From Datnioides undecimradiatus (taxonomy: Eukaryota; Chordata; Actinopteri; Lobotiformes; Datnioididae), in assembly GCA_008933995.1 (NCBI GenBank), contig WARS01000036.1, positions 248,001 through 312,000 of the forward strand: DNA of 64,000 bases, in the 5' to 3' direction. This document shows, piece after piece, positions 36,901 to 43,800 of this stretch (position 1 is the first letter of the stretch; each line of letters begins with the position of its first letter). The position numbers and the translations under genes were made by a program. The notes under the pieces are model-generated. The model did not search any database. It was not told the DNA's origin and was given only the letters and a program-made list of their open reading frames with translations.

Positions 36901-36994
36901 CCCAGATTCAGGCGTGTGGATACTCACACTCGCTGTATTGTTGCAGCTGAGCAAACTCAGCCGGGCTCAGGCATACCCAGCTCCCGTCTCCCAT
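7478..36994 (-). CDS. dgkg: Type I diacylglycerol kinase, gamma-like (beta-like alternative), 19 coding exons, 3' end off window
   Basis: The product phosphorylates diacylglycerol to phosphatidic acid with ATP, ending DAG signalling at membranes; in this family EF-hands sense calcium and C1 domains bind or sense DAG. Nineteen exons with GT-AG borders join in frame to 666 codons. Domains: recoverin-homology region 1-105, Ser/Thr/Pro linker 106-215, EF-hand loops 251-262 and 296-307, C1A 334-383, C1B 399-447, variable linker 448-504, catalytic domain from about 510 with GGDGT at 570-574 and [10 protein letters not shown] at about 597-606. Gamma-like features are the MGDGSWV start, [33 protein letters not shown] and YEGGSL. 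Beta-like features are [33 protein letters not shown] and [10 protein letters not shown]. Human beta orthologues are usually very conserved, so this mixture argues for gamma, but not decisively. DGK-alpha is excluded because it has KANLPVLPP at the corresponding place. The remaining catalytic part (expected to begin DASIAHRF) is missing, so the gene is cut by the window edge. Confidence 0.93.
7639..9733 (-). other. Intron 18, nothing further seen
   Basis: About 2.1 kb between exons 18 and 19. No exon-like conserved frame and no recognisable mobile element. Confidence 0.7.
9734..9823 (-). CDS. dgkg: Coding exon 18: [10 protein letters not shown] motif
   Basis: The exon is 90 nt and encodes residues 583-612 plus one base. 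After the split Asp it reads [20 protein letters not shown] then LARCLRWGG. KANFxxHPPVA is close to gamma (KANFAKHPP) and unlike beta (KANVGKHPP) or alpha. The LGTGND motif is intact. Acceptor TTTGCAG, donor G|GTGAGG. Confidence 0.96.
9824..10271 (-). other. Intron 17, nothing further seen
   Basis: 448 bases between the PLGTGND and GGDGT exons. AT-rich and without a recognisable element. Confidence 0.8.
10272..10357 (-). CDS. dgkg: Coding exon 17: GGDGT ATP-binding motif
   Basis: The exon is 86 nt and encodes residues 554-582 plus one base. It reads [20 protein letters not shown] then [13 protein letters not shown] (570-574) is the hallmark glycine motif of lipid kinases of the DAGK family and is intact. 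Acceptor CACCCTAG, donor G|GTACAC. Confidence 0.96.
10358..13558 (-). other. Intron 16 with a GA repeat and a GA-rich block
   Basis: A 3.2-kb intron. It contains a (GA)n tract at about 10565-10588 and a GA-rich, CpG-containing block at 12340-12640 that resembles a promoter or enhancer in composition only. No coding exon is seen. Confidence 0.7.
10565..10588. repeat. (GA)n microsatellite
   Basis: An uninterrupted GA run of about 24 nt, extended on both sides by imperfect GA-rich sequence. Confidence 0.95.
13559..13633 (-). CDS. dgkg: Coding exon 16: catalytic domain, [12 protein letters not shown]
   Basis: The exon is 75 nt and encodes residues 529-553 plus two bases. It completes Arg529, then reads [20 protein letters not shown] and GPMV with a split Gly. 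[15 protein letters not shown] is the conserved helix and strand after the NPKSGG loop. Acceptor CCTCCAG, donor GG|GTAAGT. Confidence 0.94.
13634..15427 (-). other. Intron 15 with a tetranucleotide repeat
   Basis: A 1.8-kb intron. Apart from the CTAT repeat at 14750-14770 (and a shorter run near 14783-14792), no feature is recognised. Confidence 0.7.
14750..14770. repeat. (CTAT)5 microsatellite
   Basis: Five tandem CTAT units, followed after a short gap by another two and a half units. Confidence 0.95.
15428..15501 (-). CDS. dgkg: Coding exon 15: first strand of the kinase catalytic domain
   Basis: The exon is 74 nt and encodes residues 505-528 plus two bases. It reads [20 protein letters not shown] then RQGE and a split Arg. 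NPKSGG is the nucleotide-binding loop that opens the DAGK catalytic domain. The intron on its 5' side is only 98 nt. Acceptor TATCCAG, donor CG|GTAAGT. Confidence 0.95.
15600..15710 (-). CDS. dgkg: Coding exon 14: variable linker before the catalytic domain
   Basis: The exon is 111 nt and encodes residues 468-504. It begins [20 protein letters not shown] and ends [10 protein letters not shown]. This segment is poorly conserved across the family, but the end DGQALQ matches DGQGLQ, which precedes the [10 protein letters not shown] strand in DGK-beta, and the frame is open and phase 0. Acceptor TTCACAG, donor CAG|GTACGA. Confidence 0.9.
15711..16699 (-). other. Intron 13, nothing further seen
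   Basis: About 1 kb between exons 13 and 14. Open frames here overlap exon boundaries or are short and unrelated to known families. Confidence 0.7.
16700..16798 (-). CDS. dgkg: Coding exon 13: C1B domain, second half
   Basis: The exon is 99 nt and encodes residues 435-467. It reads [20 protein letters not shown] then [13 protein letters not shown]. It supplies the HxxC and final Cys ligands and the conserved RDH.LLP...ICP segment. LHNKCAS and PVVL are beta-like; DGG.LRDH is gamma-like. Acceptor CCTCCGTAG, donor TTG|GTGAGA. Confidence 0.95.
17232..17451. mobile_element. MITE with TTTATTAGGTACACC-type terminal inverted repeats
   Basis: The left end reads CAGTTTAGTGGGTACACC. The right end, reverse-complemented, reads CAGTTTATTAGGTACATCC. 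Over the first 24 aligned bases, 19 agree, so the 220-bp unit has clear terminal inverted repeats. This end sequence belongs to a Tc1/mariner-like group of short non-autonomous elements that I recall as widespread in fish. There is no internal reading frame. It sits in intron 12, between the two C1B exons, and the divergence of its ends suggests an old insertion. Confidence 0.75.
17602..17718 (-). CDS. dgkg: Coding exon 12: C1B domain, first half
   Basis: The exon is 117 nt and encodes residues 396-434. It begins [19 protein letters not shown] and ends [15 protein letters not shown]. The His399, CxxC and second CxxC ligands of the C1B finger are present. Phase 0 at both ends. Acceptor CCCCACAG, donor ACT|GTGAGT. 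Confidence 0.95.
17820..18010 (+). repeat. Degraded copy of a common teleost interspersed repeat (copy 1)
   Basis: The order of short blocks (TTTAGTCTAAAACGTCCGAA, then GGTGAAGGTCACGTCTTCAG, then AAATCCTCATATTTTGAAAA) follows the middle of a dispersed element known to me from percomorph genomes, which begins and ends in runs of TTAATCGATTA-like sequence. The terminal parts are not visible. It is non-coding and lies in intron 11. The family assignment is from memory, without a database search. Confidence 0.45.
18722..18810 (-). CDS. dgkg: Coding exon 11: C1A domain, second half
   Basis: The exon is 89 nt. It completes a split codon (Ile366, where the family usually has Phe or Tyr) and then reads [20 protein letters not shown] and YAKSRRHTN. 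This gives the last Cys and His ligands of C1A and the spacer to C1[10 protein letters not shown] resembles gamma CVSRNIPGC more than beta CVARAPPSC. Acceptor CCCACAG, donor AAC|GTAAGA. Confidence 0.94.
18811..20213 (-). other. Introns 9 and 10 around exon 10, nothing further seen
   Basis: Apart from exon 10 (19309-19426) the stretch is AT-rich intron, with TATA-type low complexity near 20110-20140. No repeat family or extra exon is recognised. Confidence 0.65.
19309..19426 (-). CDS. dgkg: Coding exon 10: C1A domain, first half
   Basis: The exon is 118 nt and encodes residues 327-365 plus one base. It reads [20 protein letters not shown] then [19 protein letters not shown], supplying the first zinc-binding His (334), the CxxC pair and the start of the second pair. 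The front half is beta-like ([16 protein letters not shown]); GVRKQG is gamma-like. Acceptor CTTGTAG, donor A|GTGAGT. Confidence 0.95.
20214..20333 (-). CDS. dgkg: Coding exon 9: EF-hand 2
   Basis: The exon is 120 nt and encodes residues 287-326, [20 protein letters not shown] followed by [13 protein letters not shown] and VLLGMDT. The loop [12 protein letters not shown] (296-307) has Asp at 1, 3 and 5 and Glu at 12, a complete calcium site. The [10 protein letters not shown] tail is a type I DGK signature leading to the first C1 domain. Acceptor CTTCAG, donor ACG|GTACGG. Confidence 0.95.
20940..21014 (-). CDS. dgkg: Coding exon 8: between the EF-hands
   Basis: The exon is 75 nt and encodes residues 262-286, [19 protein letters not shown] then STELRP. 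It gives the exiting helix of EF-hand 1 and the start of the entering helix of EF-hand 2. TELRP is shared with DGK gamma and differs from TELNP of beta. Acceptor CCTGCAG, donor CCG|GTGAGC, phase 0 at both ends. Confidence 0.95.
21470..21519 (-). CDS. dgkg: Coding exon 7: EF-hand 1 loop
   Basis: The exon is 50 nt and completes the LEF codon, then reads [16 protein letters not shown]. Together with the first Glu of exon 8 it forms a canonical 12-residue calcium loop, [12 protein letters not shown] (residues 251-262), with Asp at positions 1, 3 and 9, Asn at 5 and Glu at 12, so it should bind calcium. Acceptor CCCTCTAG, donor TCG|GTGAGT. Confidence 0.95.
22002..22154 (-). CDS. dgkg: Coding exon 6: linker end and helix before EF-hand 1
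   Basis: The exon is 153 nt and encodes residues 194-244 plus one base. The first half continues the linker with a basic SP-rich piece ([16 protein letters not shown]). The second half is the strongly conserved [20 protein letters not shown] found in type I DGKs before EF-hand 1. The acceptor is the weakest in the gene (ATCAACAG with a poor pyrimidine tract), but only this site keeps the frame. Donor GTGAGTG. Confidence 0.9.
22155..23249 (-). other. Intron 5, nothing further seen
   Basis: 1.1 kb between the linker exons. No alternative exon with suitable phase and borders was recognised. Confidence 0.65.
23250..23513 (-). CDS. dgkg: Coding exon 5: Ser/Thr/Pro-rich regulatory linker
   Basis: The exon is 264 nt and encodes residues 106-193 plus one base. 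It begins [16 protein letters not shown], which recalls the GLRMNKGAITPP piece of the beta linker, then becomes low-complexity and rich in Ser, Thr, Pro and Gly. Several S/T-P pairs (HTP, TSP, HTP, RSP, LTP, RSP, VSP, LSP) could be targets of proline-directed kinases. That is inference. Acceptor CAACAG, donor CCAG|GTGAGG, and the phase matches both neighbours. The linker is longer than in human DGK-beta and closer to the long gamma linker. Confidence 0.9.
24795..25320 (-). mobile_element. Truncated, decayed Rex3 (RTE-clade) LINE, 3' end
   Basis: The minus strand encodes a broken reverse-transcriptase C-terminus. [19 protein letters not shown] and [15 protein letters not shown] correspond to the conserved end of Rex3 proteins, followed in another frame by [12 protein letters not shown]. 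The DNA also matches the family at ACCCAAAGCTCAGGACCATA and at the CATCC-rich 3' tail (24790-24822). It is 5'-truncated, as most copies are, and carries frameshifts, so it cannot be active. It lies in intron 4 in the same orientation as the DGK gene. The name is from recalled family sequence. Confidence 0.8.
25380..25605 (-). repeat. Degraded copy of the same interspersed repeat (copy 2)
   Basis: This copy is in the opposite orientation to copy 1. It shows the end-type motif ATGGATTAATCATTTCAGTC, then AACTTGAGGATGCTTCCTAA and a closing TAAGTAATTAGTT. The order of blocks fits the same dispersed family as the copies at 17820 and 33665. It is next to the Rex3 fragment but not part of it. Confidence 0.5.
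27180..27330 (-). CDS. dgkg: Coding exon 4: end of the recoverin-homology region
   Basis: The exon is 151 nt and encodes residues 56-105 plus one base of G106. It reads [18 protein letters not shown], then a stretch ending HLFTSFKSK, which is the conserved end of the RVH domain in type I DGKs. It then enters a divergent linker ([15 protein letters not shown]). Acceptor CATGCAG; donor CTGG|GTAGGC, a slightly weak but acceptable donor whose phase fits exon 5. Confidence 0.92.
27871..27901. repeat. (CA)15 microsatellite
   Basis: An uninterrupted CA tract in intron 3, about 230 nt from the microexon on its downstream side. Confidence 0.97.
28130..28150 (-). CDS. dgkg: Coding exon 3: 21-nt microexon (KQDVLNQ)
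   Basis: The exon is seven codons, phase 0 at both ends, with acceptor AAACAG and donor GTAAGC. The peptide KQDVLNQ matches the KQDILNQ segment of DGK-beta at exactly this place between the NPE and IDxEGF motifs, so it is real despite its size. Human DGK-gamma lacks these seven residues. The upstream intron has a pyrimidine tract followed by a TGC at 28174-28172, about 22 nt before the exon. That arrangement is seen at SRRM4-dependent neural microexons. Confidence 0.9.
28151..31941 (-). other. Intron 2, nothing further seen
   Basis: A 3.8-kb intron upstream of the microexon. Its 3' end carries the extended pyrimidine tract and TGC discussed with the microexon. No mobile element is recognised. 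Confidence 0.65.
31942..32018 (-). CDS. dgkg: Coding exon 2: recoverin-homology region
   Basis: The exon is 77 nt and encodes residues 23-48. The first codon (Y23) is split with exon 1. It carries [10 protein letters not shown] and LSKYNPEQ, nearly identical to the beta family here and recognisable in gamma. The acceptor follows a long T/C tract (CCTCAG); the donor is CAG|GTGTGT in phase 0. It lies between a 4.9-kb upstream intron and a 3.8-kb downstream intron. Confidence 0.93.
32316..32590. repeat. Microsatellite-bounded repeat with ATTTTGTCCCC motifs
   Basis: A CA/CACG tract (32324-32362) and a second CACACA tract near 32560-32590 enclose sequence with CCTAACTTTAACCTCACCCT and two copies of ATTTTGTCCCCA. 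I recall this arrangement as a common dispersed unit in fish genomes, probably of satellite or microsatellite-associated origin. It has no coding capacity. Confidence 0.5.
33665..33922 (+). mobile_element. Copy 3 of the interspersed repeat, nearly full length (MITE-like)
   Basis: It begins AGGGTTTCAACTAATTATCA and ends near CTGAACTAATCGTTT. Between these are TTGATTATTTTCTTAATGAA, GGCTATAAAAAGTG, CACATGACATTTGAGAAGCT and ACTCAAATGATTAATCAG, in the order expected for the same dispersed, non-coding family as copies 1 and 2. The AT-rich ends are roughly complementary, so a MITE origin is plausible but not proved. Confidence 0.6.
36928..36994 (-). CDS. dgkg: Coding exon 1: start codon and N-terminus of DGK
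   Basis: The exon encodes residues 1-22 plus one base. ATG is at 36994-36992, in a strong context (A at -3, G at +4). The peptide starts [14 protein letters not shown] and continues QLQQYSE, matching the MGEERWVSL / LSPSEFSQLQKY openings of the DGK gamma and beta families. The donor is GTGAGT in phase 1. A good splice acceptor (pyrimidine-rich, then CTTCAG) ends at 37000, only five bases before the ATG, so this is probably the second transcript exon, with an untranslated first exon farther right. Confidence 0.88.
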
Positions 36995-39900
36995 CCTGCC
37001 TGAAGCCAGGGACGGGGCTCTGTGTCTGGGAGTGTGTCGTTCCACGAGTGCCGCTAAGGGGATTGATGGTTATCCTTCGGTCAAGTTGTGCAATAAGACT
37101 GAGGCAAAGAGGTTTTGGGGTGTCATCTCTGCCTCTTTATCACAAGTACCTTGCAAGCACACAGGTGGAAAGTTGAAATAACCAAGGCCACATGAGTGCT
37201 GGTGGAGGCAGAAAATTGGAAAGATAATATTCAACTAAGCAGAGTTATTCAAGTGTTTAGCTGAAGCTGGGGGTCATCGCCTCCAGGTGCTGAAGATTTC
37301 TGAGGTGCTTTAGATATTGAATTTGTCACTACGAATGCCAAAATCTAAAAAAAAAACCCAAAAGGATGGTGTGCTGTCAGTCACAGTAACAATCTACTCC
37401 TCATGGCTCAGAGATGGCACAAGGTTCCTCAGCAGGTCGGCAACAAAGAACATCTTCATCCACCTGGAGGGAGAGAGAGGGGAACAGGAGAAACACAAAT
37501 TAAGATTCCCTGGGTGTAAAGTGAAATATTAAATGTATGAAACGCTTTACATTGGACAAATCTGCGACATCTCAAAGTAATTTTAAAGATGAAAGTCGGG
37601 GGAGAGTGTAGAGTAAGAGGGCAGAGGGAGAGAGGCTGCCAGGTTACAGCGAGACATGAAGGGAAAGATGTACGGCAGAAATGGAGTGATGGAGCAGGAG
37701 AACACTGAGGAGCAGGAGAAATGACGCTAGAGTTATCACACAGGAGATCTGCAAGGTTCAGTCACTGGACTGAATTTATAGTTTCTAAAGTAGTGCATGA
37801 AGCCATATGCTACACACAAAAATAGACATATTTGTAATTAGTAATTAGTGTCATTGTCAAATTCTAGCAGTACGTCTTCTATGAAAGAGTGGCACCGGTG
37901 TAATAACGTTATTAATTGCTGCACTCAGCTTTGCTACGTCAGTTCCTGGGCCCTGGCTTTCATTGTGCACACTGGTTCTCTGGCACATTGAGACAAAGGC
38001 TCCGTTAATGTTCTGGTTTGAATCTGTGATCATCTCACAAGTCAAAATGTTGTTGTGGAGAAAGACAGTGGGAAACTGTTAACACTGACATTCTCACAGA
38101 ACAAGAGTGGGTTTAAGTCACGTCTAAAACTGAGATTGTAAAAGGTTAAAAATGAAAAACAAAATTAAAACCTAATGGGTGAACTGACCTATGTTGACTT
38201 GTGCAGGAGGACCTTTGAGTGATGCCAGAGTAAATGCACATGTGATTCACTAACAATATCTTATAAATGTTTATTTACTGATAAAACCTGTTTATTTAAT
38301 TAAAGTGCAGTTATGAATTGGCAATTGGTCTGCGTGGTCAGTTTGAAAGTCACTTAAAATATTCATATAGTCATCACAAAAACCTATAGAGTGCAGTCTC
38401 TATAACAGTCGACAGGATAAGTTGATTTTCTATGTTTCCTACTTTAAAGCATCACATTGAAACATCAAAGCCAGCAGCGTTTTATATTGTCTCTTGATAC
38501 TTTCAGACTTCCCTCCCTGCATGTCTGCTTTGCCACCAGGAGCCGGTTTGAGATAACCATTTAGAGTCTTGCTATAAAACATTATTACTACACTATTACT
38601 ATTGACTGTTGACCTTCTGTGTTGGTTTCAGTAAGGCAGAACAGCTCGCTCTGTTACTGTATCTTTTAACCTACTGACTACAGTGGAGTTGGAAATGGAC
38701 GGGAAAGGGCTGATTCGCTTGTGATCGCAACAATTATAACGTGGAGGACTGTTGCAGCTGGAGGAGAATGACAGACCTTGTTCCAAGCTGACATACGTGG
38801 CTGGGAGATAAGGACAAAATCAGCTCTGATAAACTAAAAAAAAGAGAAAGCATAACATGTTTCTTACTATTTTTGTGGTTGGTTAAACATGTTCCTTGAT
38901 GGTCAGCATGTAGTAGTAGCAGCATTGGACAAACGGTACGAGGGATGTAAGAGAAGGAGAAAGGAGGAAGTAGAGGGACTGTGCCAGAACCAGGACCATC
39001 TTTCAGTGAACGACTGCTCTGGCACAGACGATTCTCCAGAGCCAGAAAATGACCCACTACCAGTGCCCTCAAGGTTACAAGAAAGTTGACGTCTAAATGA
39101 TTTGTCAGCCGTGTGTGTGATGAAGGGGGCAAAGAATCGTAACGTTCCACAGAGAATGCACTGCTGTTCCATCACAACAACTGCACGATGAGGAGAAGTC
39201 GGTTGTTGGGAAAATTATTCGGAAAACAACAAGTGGAAAAATGATGGAGTAATAGAAGCTGCAGGGGGCTGCACGACCGACTCTGGGCTTTTAGAAGAAG
39301 CGGGTCAAAGACCAGCTGGGGGGCACTTGACATTTGAAAGAAAGGATACCAGTGTATTCCTCTTCTGTTTATGTAAGTCACATGACAAAAGGACAGAAGA
39401 GACTCAAAACTCAAAAACTCAAATGAGGATAAAAACGCATGAAATAGACGAAAACAACTAATCTGCACCGGGAGTTCATCTCAGAGAGTTCATAGGTAGG
39501 TGCACCAATGAGCAGTCCAAAATCCAAATTCATGCATGGTGAGTGTAAAGACAGTGTCAGTTCAACACATACAATGCCGAGACCTCCTATAAACACAGAG
39601 CTAGCCCTCACCCACTGATCTATGGAAAATATTGCCAAGGTGAACGGTAGAGAGGAGTCCAGGGAAAGGTCAACATCACTGCAGAATAAATGTGATGACA
39701 CCAGAGGATGCACTTGGAAGGGAAAGTTCTGTTTGGATTTAGAGGGCACATCTCGAGATGAGAACAAGAACGTCTACTAAATGTAGGTTTCTCTGTCTGT
39801 AAATATTCTTAAGAAGTTAATTTAGTCCAGGCTGACAGTTTACCCCAGCAACCAGATTATAATGTCTTGGAACCGGGTCAAAAGCGATGCTTATAGGAAA

Positions 39901-40700
39901 CCAATAAGTCTCAATGTTCTACTATATACTACTATATTCTATCTCATTGTAAAAACATGTTTCTATTGCCAGTTCCACTTATGACCAATATCCTGCGTCA
40001 CCACACTCAGGTGTTAGCATCAGGAACAACACAAAGCAAGCTAGCAGATCTAGCCGTAAGATAGATAAAGTTATAGTATGTGACTTTTACATTTAAATGA
40101 TAATCCATTACATTCCAGCAACAAGCCATTATATTCAGGAGTCCGGCGAGGTTAATATGAGAGTCATCAAAAAGAACAGAGCTGATCTTCATAAAGTAAA
40201 GTAGCAGTGTGACTCATTCACAGCAGTGGCCAGGTTGTTAGAAATGTCAGGAACCTTTTCAAAAAGGTATTTGGACTTTACCTGGATTTTATTCAGTTAA
40301 TTAATTGTTAATTTAAATTGCCATGAATAACATAAAGTCTTTAACAATGAAGATACCTTGTGCAAAAGAACAGGCTATTTAAGGTTTTGTCTGCAGAGGC
40401 TATTCTGGTGACATTAGGATCAATTCTTATTGCTATTGGACTTTCCACTGGATTAGTCAACAGTAAGAGAAATAAAGATTTTGCCCAGCCTTATCCTTTA
40501 ACGCTCCATTCTCTTCTATTAGAAGATCAACCAGGCTTTAAAAGCAAAGCAGCGCTCTTACTCTCCAGCTTCATATCCTCCCCCTCTGCTTTATCAGCTG
40601 ATCTCCTCACTCCTGGACTACACGGAAGGTGGTGTGTACTAATGGGCCGTACAGGTTCAGCAGTGTTACTAATGCAAAGAGAACAAAGGGAAGATGTGTA
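36995..40700. other. Sequence 5' of the DGK start codon
   Basis: This stretch holds either the 5' UTR and promoter or, more likely, an intron of the 5' UTR. A strong acceptor ends at 37000, five bases upstream of the ATG. Open frames around 38730-39770 on both strands have no recognisable family motif. No second gene is supported. Confidence 0.55.
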
Positions 40701-40782
40701 TGTATATACTGTGAGTGTGTGACAGCCAGAGCGTGCTGGGGCCTCCCCTCTGTGCAGAGAGGGATTCTGTTTTGCTCACGAG

Positions 40783-40795
40783 GTTGCCCGGCAAC
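40783..40795. promoter_or_regulatory. Palindromic X-box (RFX-type site)
   Basis: GTTGCCCGGCAAC is a perfect inverted repeat of GTTGCC around a central C and satisfies the RFX consensus GTNRCC-N(0-3)-RGYAAC at every position. Two bases separate it from the CRE. It lies 3.8 kb upstream of the DGK start codon. Which transcript it might control is unknown. Confidence 0.6.
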
Positions 40796-40797
40796 TA

Positions 40798-40805
40798 TGA
40801 CGTCA
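40798..40805. promoter_or_regulatory. Perfect cAMP response element
   Basis: TGACGTCA is the full palindromic CREB/ATF site. It is two bases from the RFX-type X-box. A TATATA string lies about 95 bp away on the minus side (40703-40708). Together these suggest a regulatory module. Confidence 0.6.
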
Positions 40806-43800
40806 CTGGAGTAGACGACAAAGAGCAGCACCATGACAGAGATAGACTGAGAGATGGAGGGAGAGCGAGATGGCTACGGAGGCTACGAGCAGATATAGCT
40901 ACATGATATGCAATCAATCCTGTGCGTCTGCAATATGTGCTGCTTTTACCACAACCCTTTATTCACCACACAATAATAGTTTATTTTCTTAAAGCAATAC
41001 TTAGCTCTTTAGCATGGAGTTAGATGAAGACAAATATCACTCATGCCATATTTGTACATTCTATTTATGGCTGAAGTTATCATCTGGTTATCTTGGTTTG
41101 ACGCAAAGACCTTACACAAGGGAAAACAACAAATCATCATCGTAACAAAGGTCATCCCCCTACCAGCACCTCTTAAAAGCTTGTATTTCCCTGTTTAAAC
41201 TGAAGGGTAGAAGCTAAATTTGCTGTATGTAGGTGGTGTTGTGTCTCTGATCATTTCCTGTTGGGAGCCAGGCTAAAAAGTAAAGACATCAAGAGTTTAA
41301 CCAGGAGAATTGTGAAATAGGATGTCAAAAGGGTAACTAATATACAGAACATTTGTTTTTTTATGTACATATGTATGGACCATTACAGATCTGATGTCTT
41401 CAATGCAGTGGAAGCTGCAGTGGACGTAAAAGTCACATGATTCATGTACTTGCTGTGTGTTAGGAAGAATTGGCAAAATCTGTATCTGTTTATTTCCCCT
41501 GACCTTTCACAACCGCAGCCAAGCATGATACTTTTTGGGAGAACTTTTCCTTCAAAGTGTTTCCACTTAGATCCTTTATGAGCCATTGCACATAAAAACA
41601 ACACAGTCAGATATTAATCATTGCAGCCGCTGGAAGTCATCTAAGCTTGTTTGCTAAAACACAGGACTGCTTTAGAGTGTCTGCAGATTTTAACTCATTC
41701 TCGAATGAATGAAAATAGACCCGACCAAAAGGACAATCAGCCGCCTCCTTCGAGTTTGCTGCCTCACGGCTGTGGTTTGGGTGGTGTCAGTGACTCACTG
41801 AGCATCTTGGTGTTAAGACAGAAAGAGACGCAGAATAAGAGAAGGGTTATTTACACCTCCACGGTACATTATGTTCGTCACAGCACTCCGCCTGTTTCAC
41901 TCTCACTGCTTAAAAAGTCAGGGGCAGCTTAGGAAGCCAGATGTCGCATGTGTTGACAAAGATGACAACACAGCACAAGGTGACATGATATGATGCTCAT
42001 AAAGCCTAATAAAGAAAGAAGGATGAAAAAATATTGAATTTATTTTGAACGACGCCTCTTTTGTAGGAAACAAACACATTAATTCTGAATCACACACGGT
42101 GATCTGGGGATTTTGGACCCTCTTCAAAACGAAAACCAAGCACAGCTAAATGCGGAATGTGTAACTTCCATCCAAAATAACTTTTATTACCATTTTCTAA
42201 TCAGATGTAGATTATATTGCGCATACAAGCACACTGTTGCTCGGGGCCTGAAACAATAACTAATAGTGTTTTTTTCAGAGGCAGACTGATTAACTCTTGG
42301 CAAGATAACGTGAGAAAAAGAGTCGCAGTTTGAAATTAGTCAGGGAACATTGCAGTTTACATTGAATGATCTTTAACTGGAACTACTTAAGGTTAGGGTT
42401 ATAATTAAACCTGAAATAACAAGTTGTAAACACACCCATGGTATATCATCATCTTTTAAGTTGATATGGCGAACGTGTTTGTGTGGATTTCTCACTATCA
42501 GTGACCCCTTTGATACTGTTTTCACATTGTCATTGAATACACTTCTACTATGATAAAGTAGTTCATAGCTCCAGACCACTATCAGTCTTCAGTCTGCATT
42601 CACATTGTCACACAAGCCAGACGGCGATAACAAGACCTGTCAGGTGGACGTGAACGTAGGCTTTTTGAACTTTTCAAAAGGTTTTTTCTGGTCTTGGGGA
42701 AAAAACACAGTTCCAGTCAAAGAAATATGTTAATAACTCCTCACTCAGTTTCTAAACCGGAGCTAACCGGAGCAAAGGAAGCTGGACCAGTCTGCCGGTG
42801 CCGTGTTGTGTACATTCACCACCGAGCTGTGTTCCAAGACATAGAGCATGTGGATGCTGATGGTGATTACAGTGGTAACACTGAGGAGGTGGGATGCTAA
42901 GCAGAAACTGGAGCTGACATAATTGTGTTCACAGAGGAAAGAGCCCCGAGATTTAGGCACTTTTGTCATGTGAGGCCTGATCAGGACTCAAACCAGCCAT
43001 CAGAGTTTGAAGAGTCTAGCTTAAAGTTGGCAGCATAGACTTGTAGAATGAAACTGGAAGCAAAATGCCACACAGGACGCTTCTAACTGACATTCCCCTA
43101 TAGAGTCTTTAGCAGGATGCTGTGGGCTAGGCAGGCCCTCACTACAGGAAGAGCATGTGGAAGCCCCGATAGCAGCAGCGAAGCTCTCGACACAGATAGA
43201 CTCTCACCAGCAAAGCTTTTTCAATGACTGCAGGCACGTCTGATGCAGGAAAACCATAGGCCCGTGTGACCATATGATTAAATGGATACCAACAGCAGCT
43301 TTTCTGTGTCAAACATCAGTCATTTTCAGCACTGAGATAATCTTCATGATCCATGCACTTGCTAAATATAGCCCTCGCGCTATAACTGGGTCGGTCGCTT
43401 ACTGAACAATACTAGAAACCTAAAATTCAAGCCCCAGTTCGCACCTTCATTATGTGGCGGCTTCTTCTGCAACCCTGTATTGCTTATGTGTTCTGTTTAC
43501 CTTTGGCAGTGTTTTCGGTGCACGTTTTCACGAAGAGGAAAAAAAAAACCTAACACAAAACTGTCGGATTATACCTCAAATCTGCCTCGACTCAAGAGCT
43601 CAGCTGTAACATTTCTCTCCAGTAAGGGCCTTTAGGCTTAAACAATGCCTGCGAAATCAATCTTATATGTAAATGTCTACAATGGGAAAACACGTCACCA
43701 GATTCACACCCAGAGCGCTGATCGCTACCATCTTGCCAGCGTTTCGATACAGCCTGGTGAGTAACGCGAAAGATGACAAGTTGAAAGTTGAGTCAACTGA

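Larger units (their letters stand above)
32019..36927 (-). other. Intron 1 of the coding region
   Basis: A 4.9-kb intron between coding exons 1 and 2. It contains the CA/CG-flanked repeat at 32316-32590 and the interspersed repeat at 33665. The rest is AT-rich and shows nothing recognisable. Confidence 0.65.

Noticed and set aside
7478-36994. Assignment as DGK-alpha
   Set aside because: Alpha has KANLPVLPPVA, a short linker and LNDVSCYFSLLEGG; this protein differs at all of these.
38734-39767. Overlapping open frames on both strands, up to 138 codons
   Set aside because: I considered a transposase remnant, but none of the frames shows a catalytic motif or terminal repeats, and the frames do not join.
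40783-40805. An MHC class II-type S-X-Y promoter module
   Set aside because: The X1 and X2-like sites are present, but no CCAAT (Y) box is found at the required spacing and no MHC gene is nearby.
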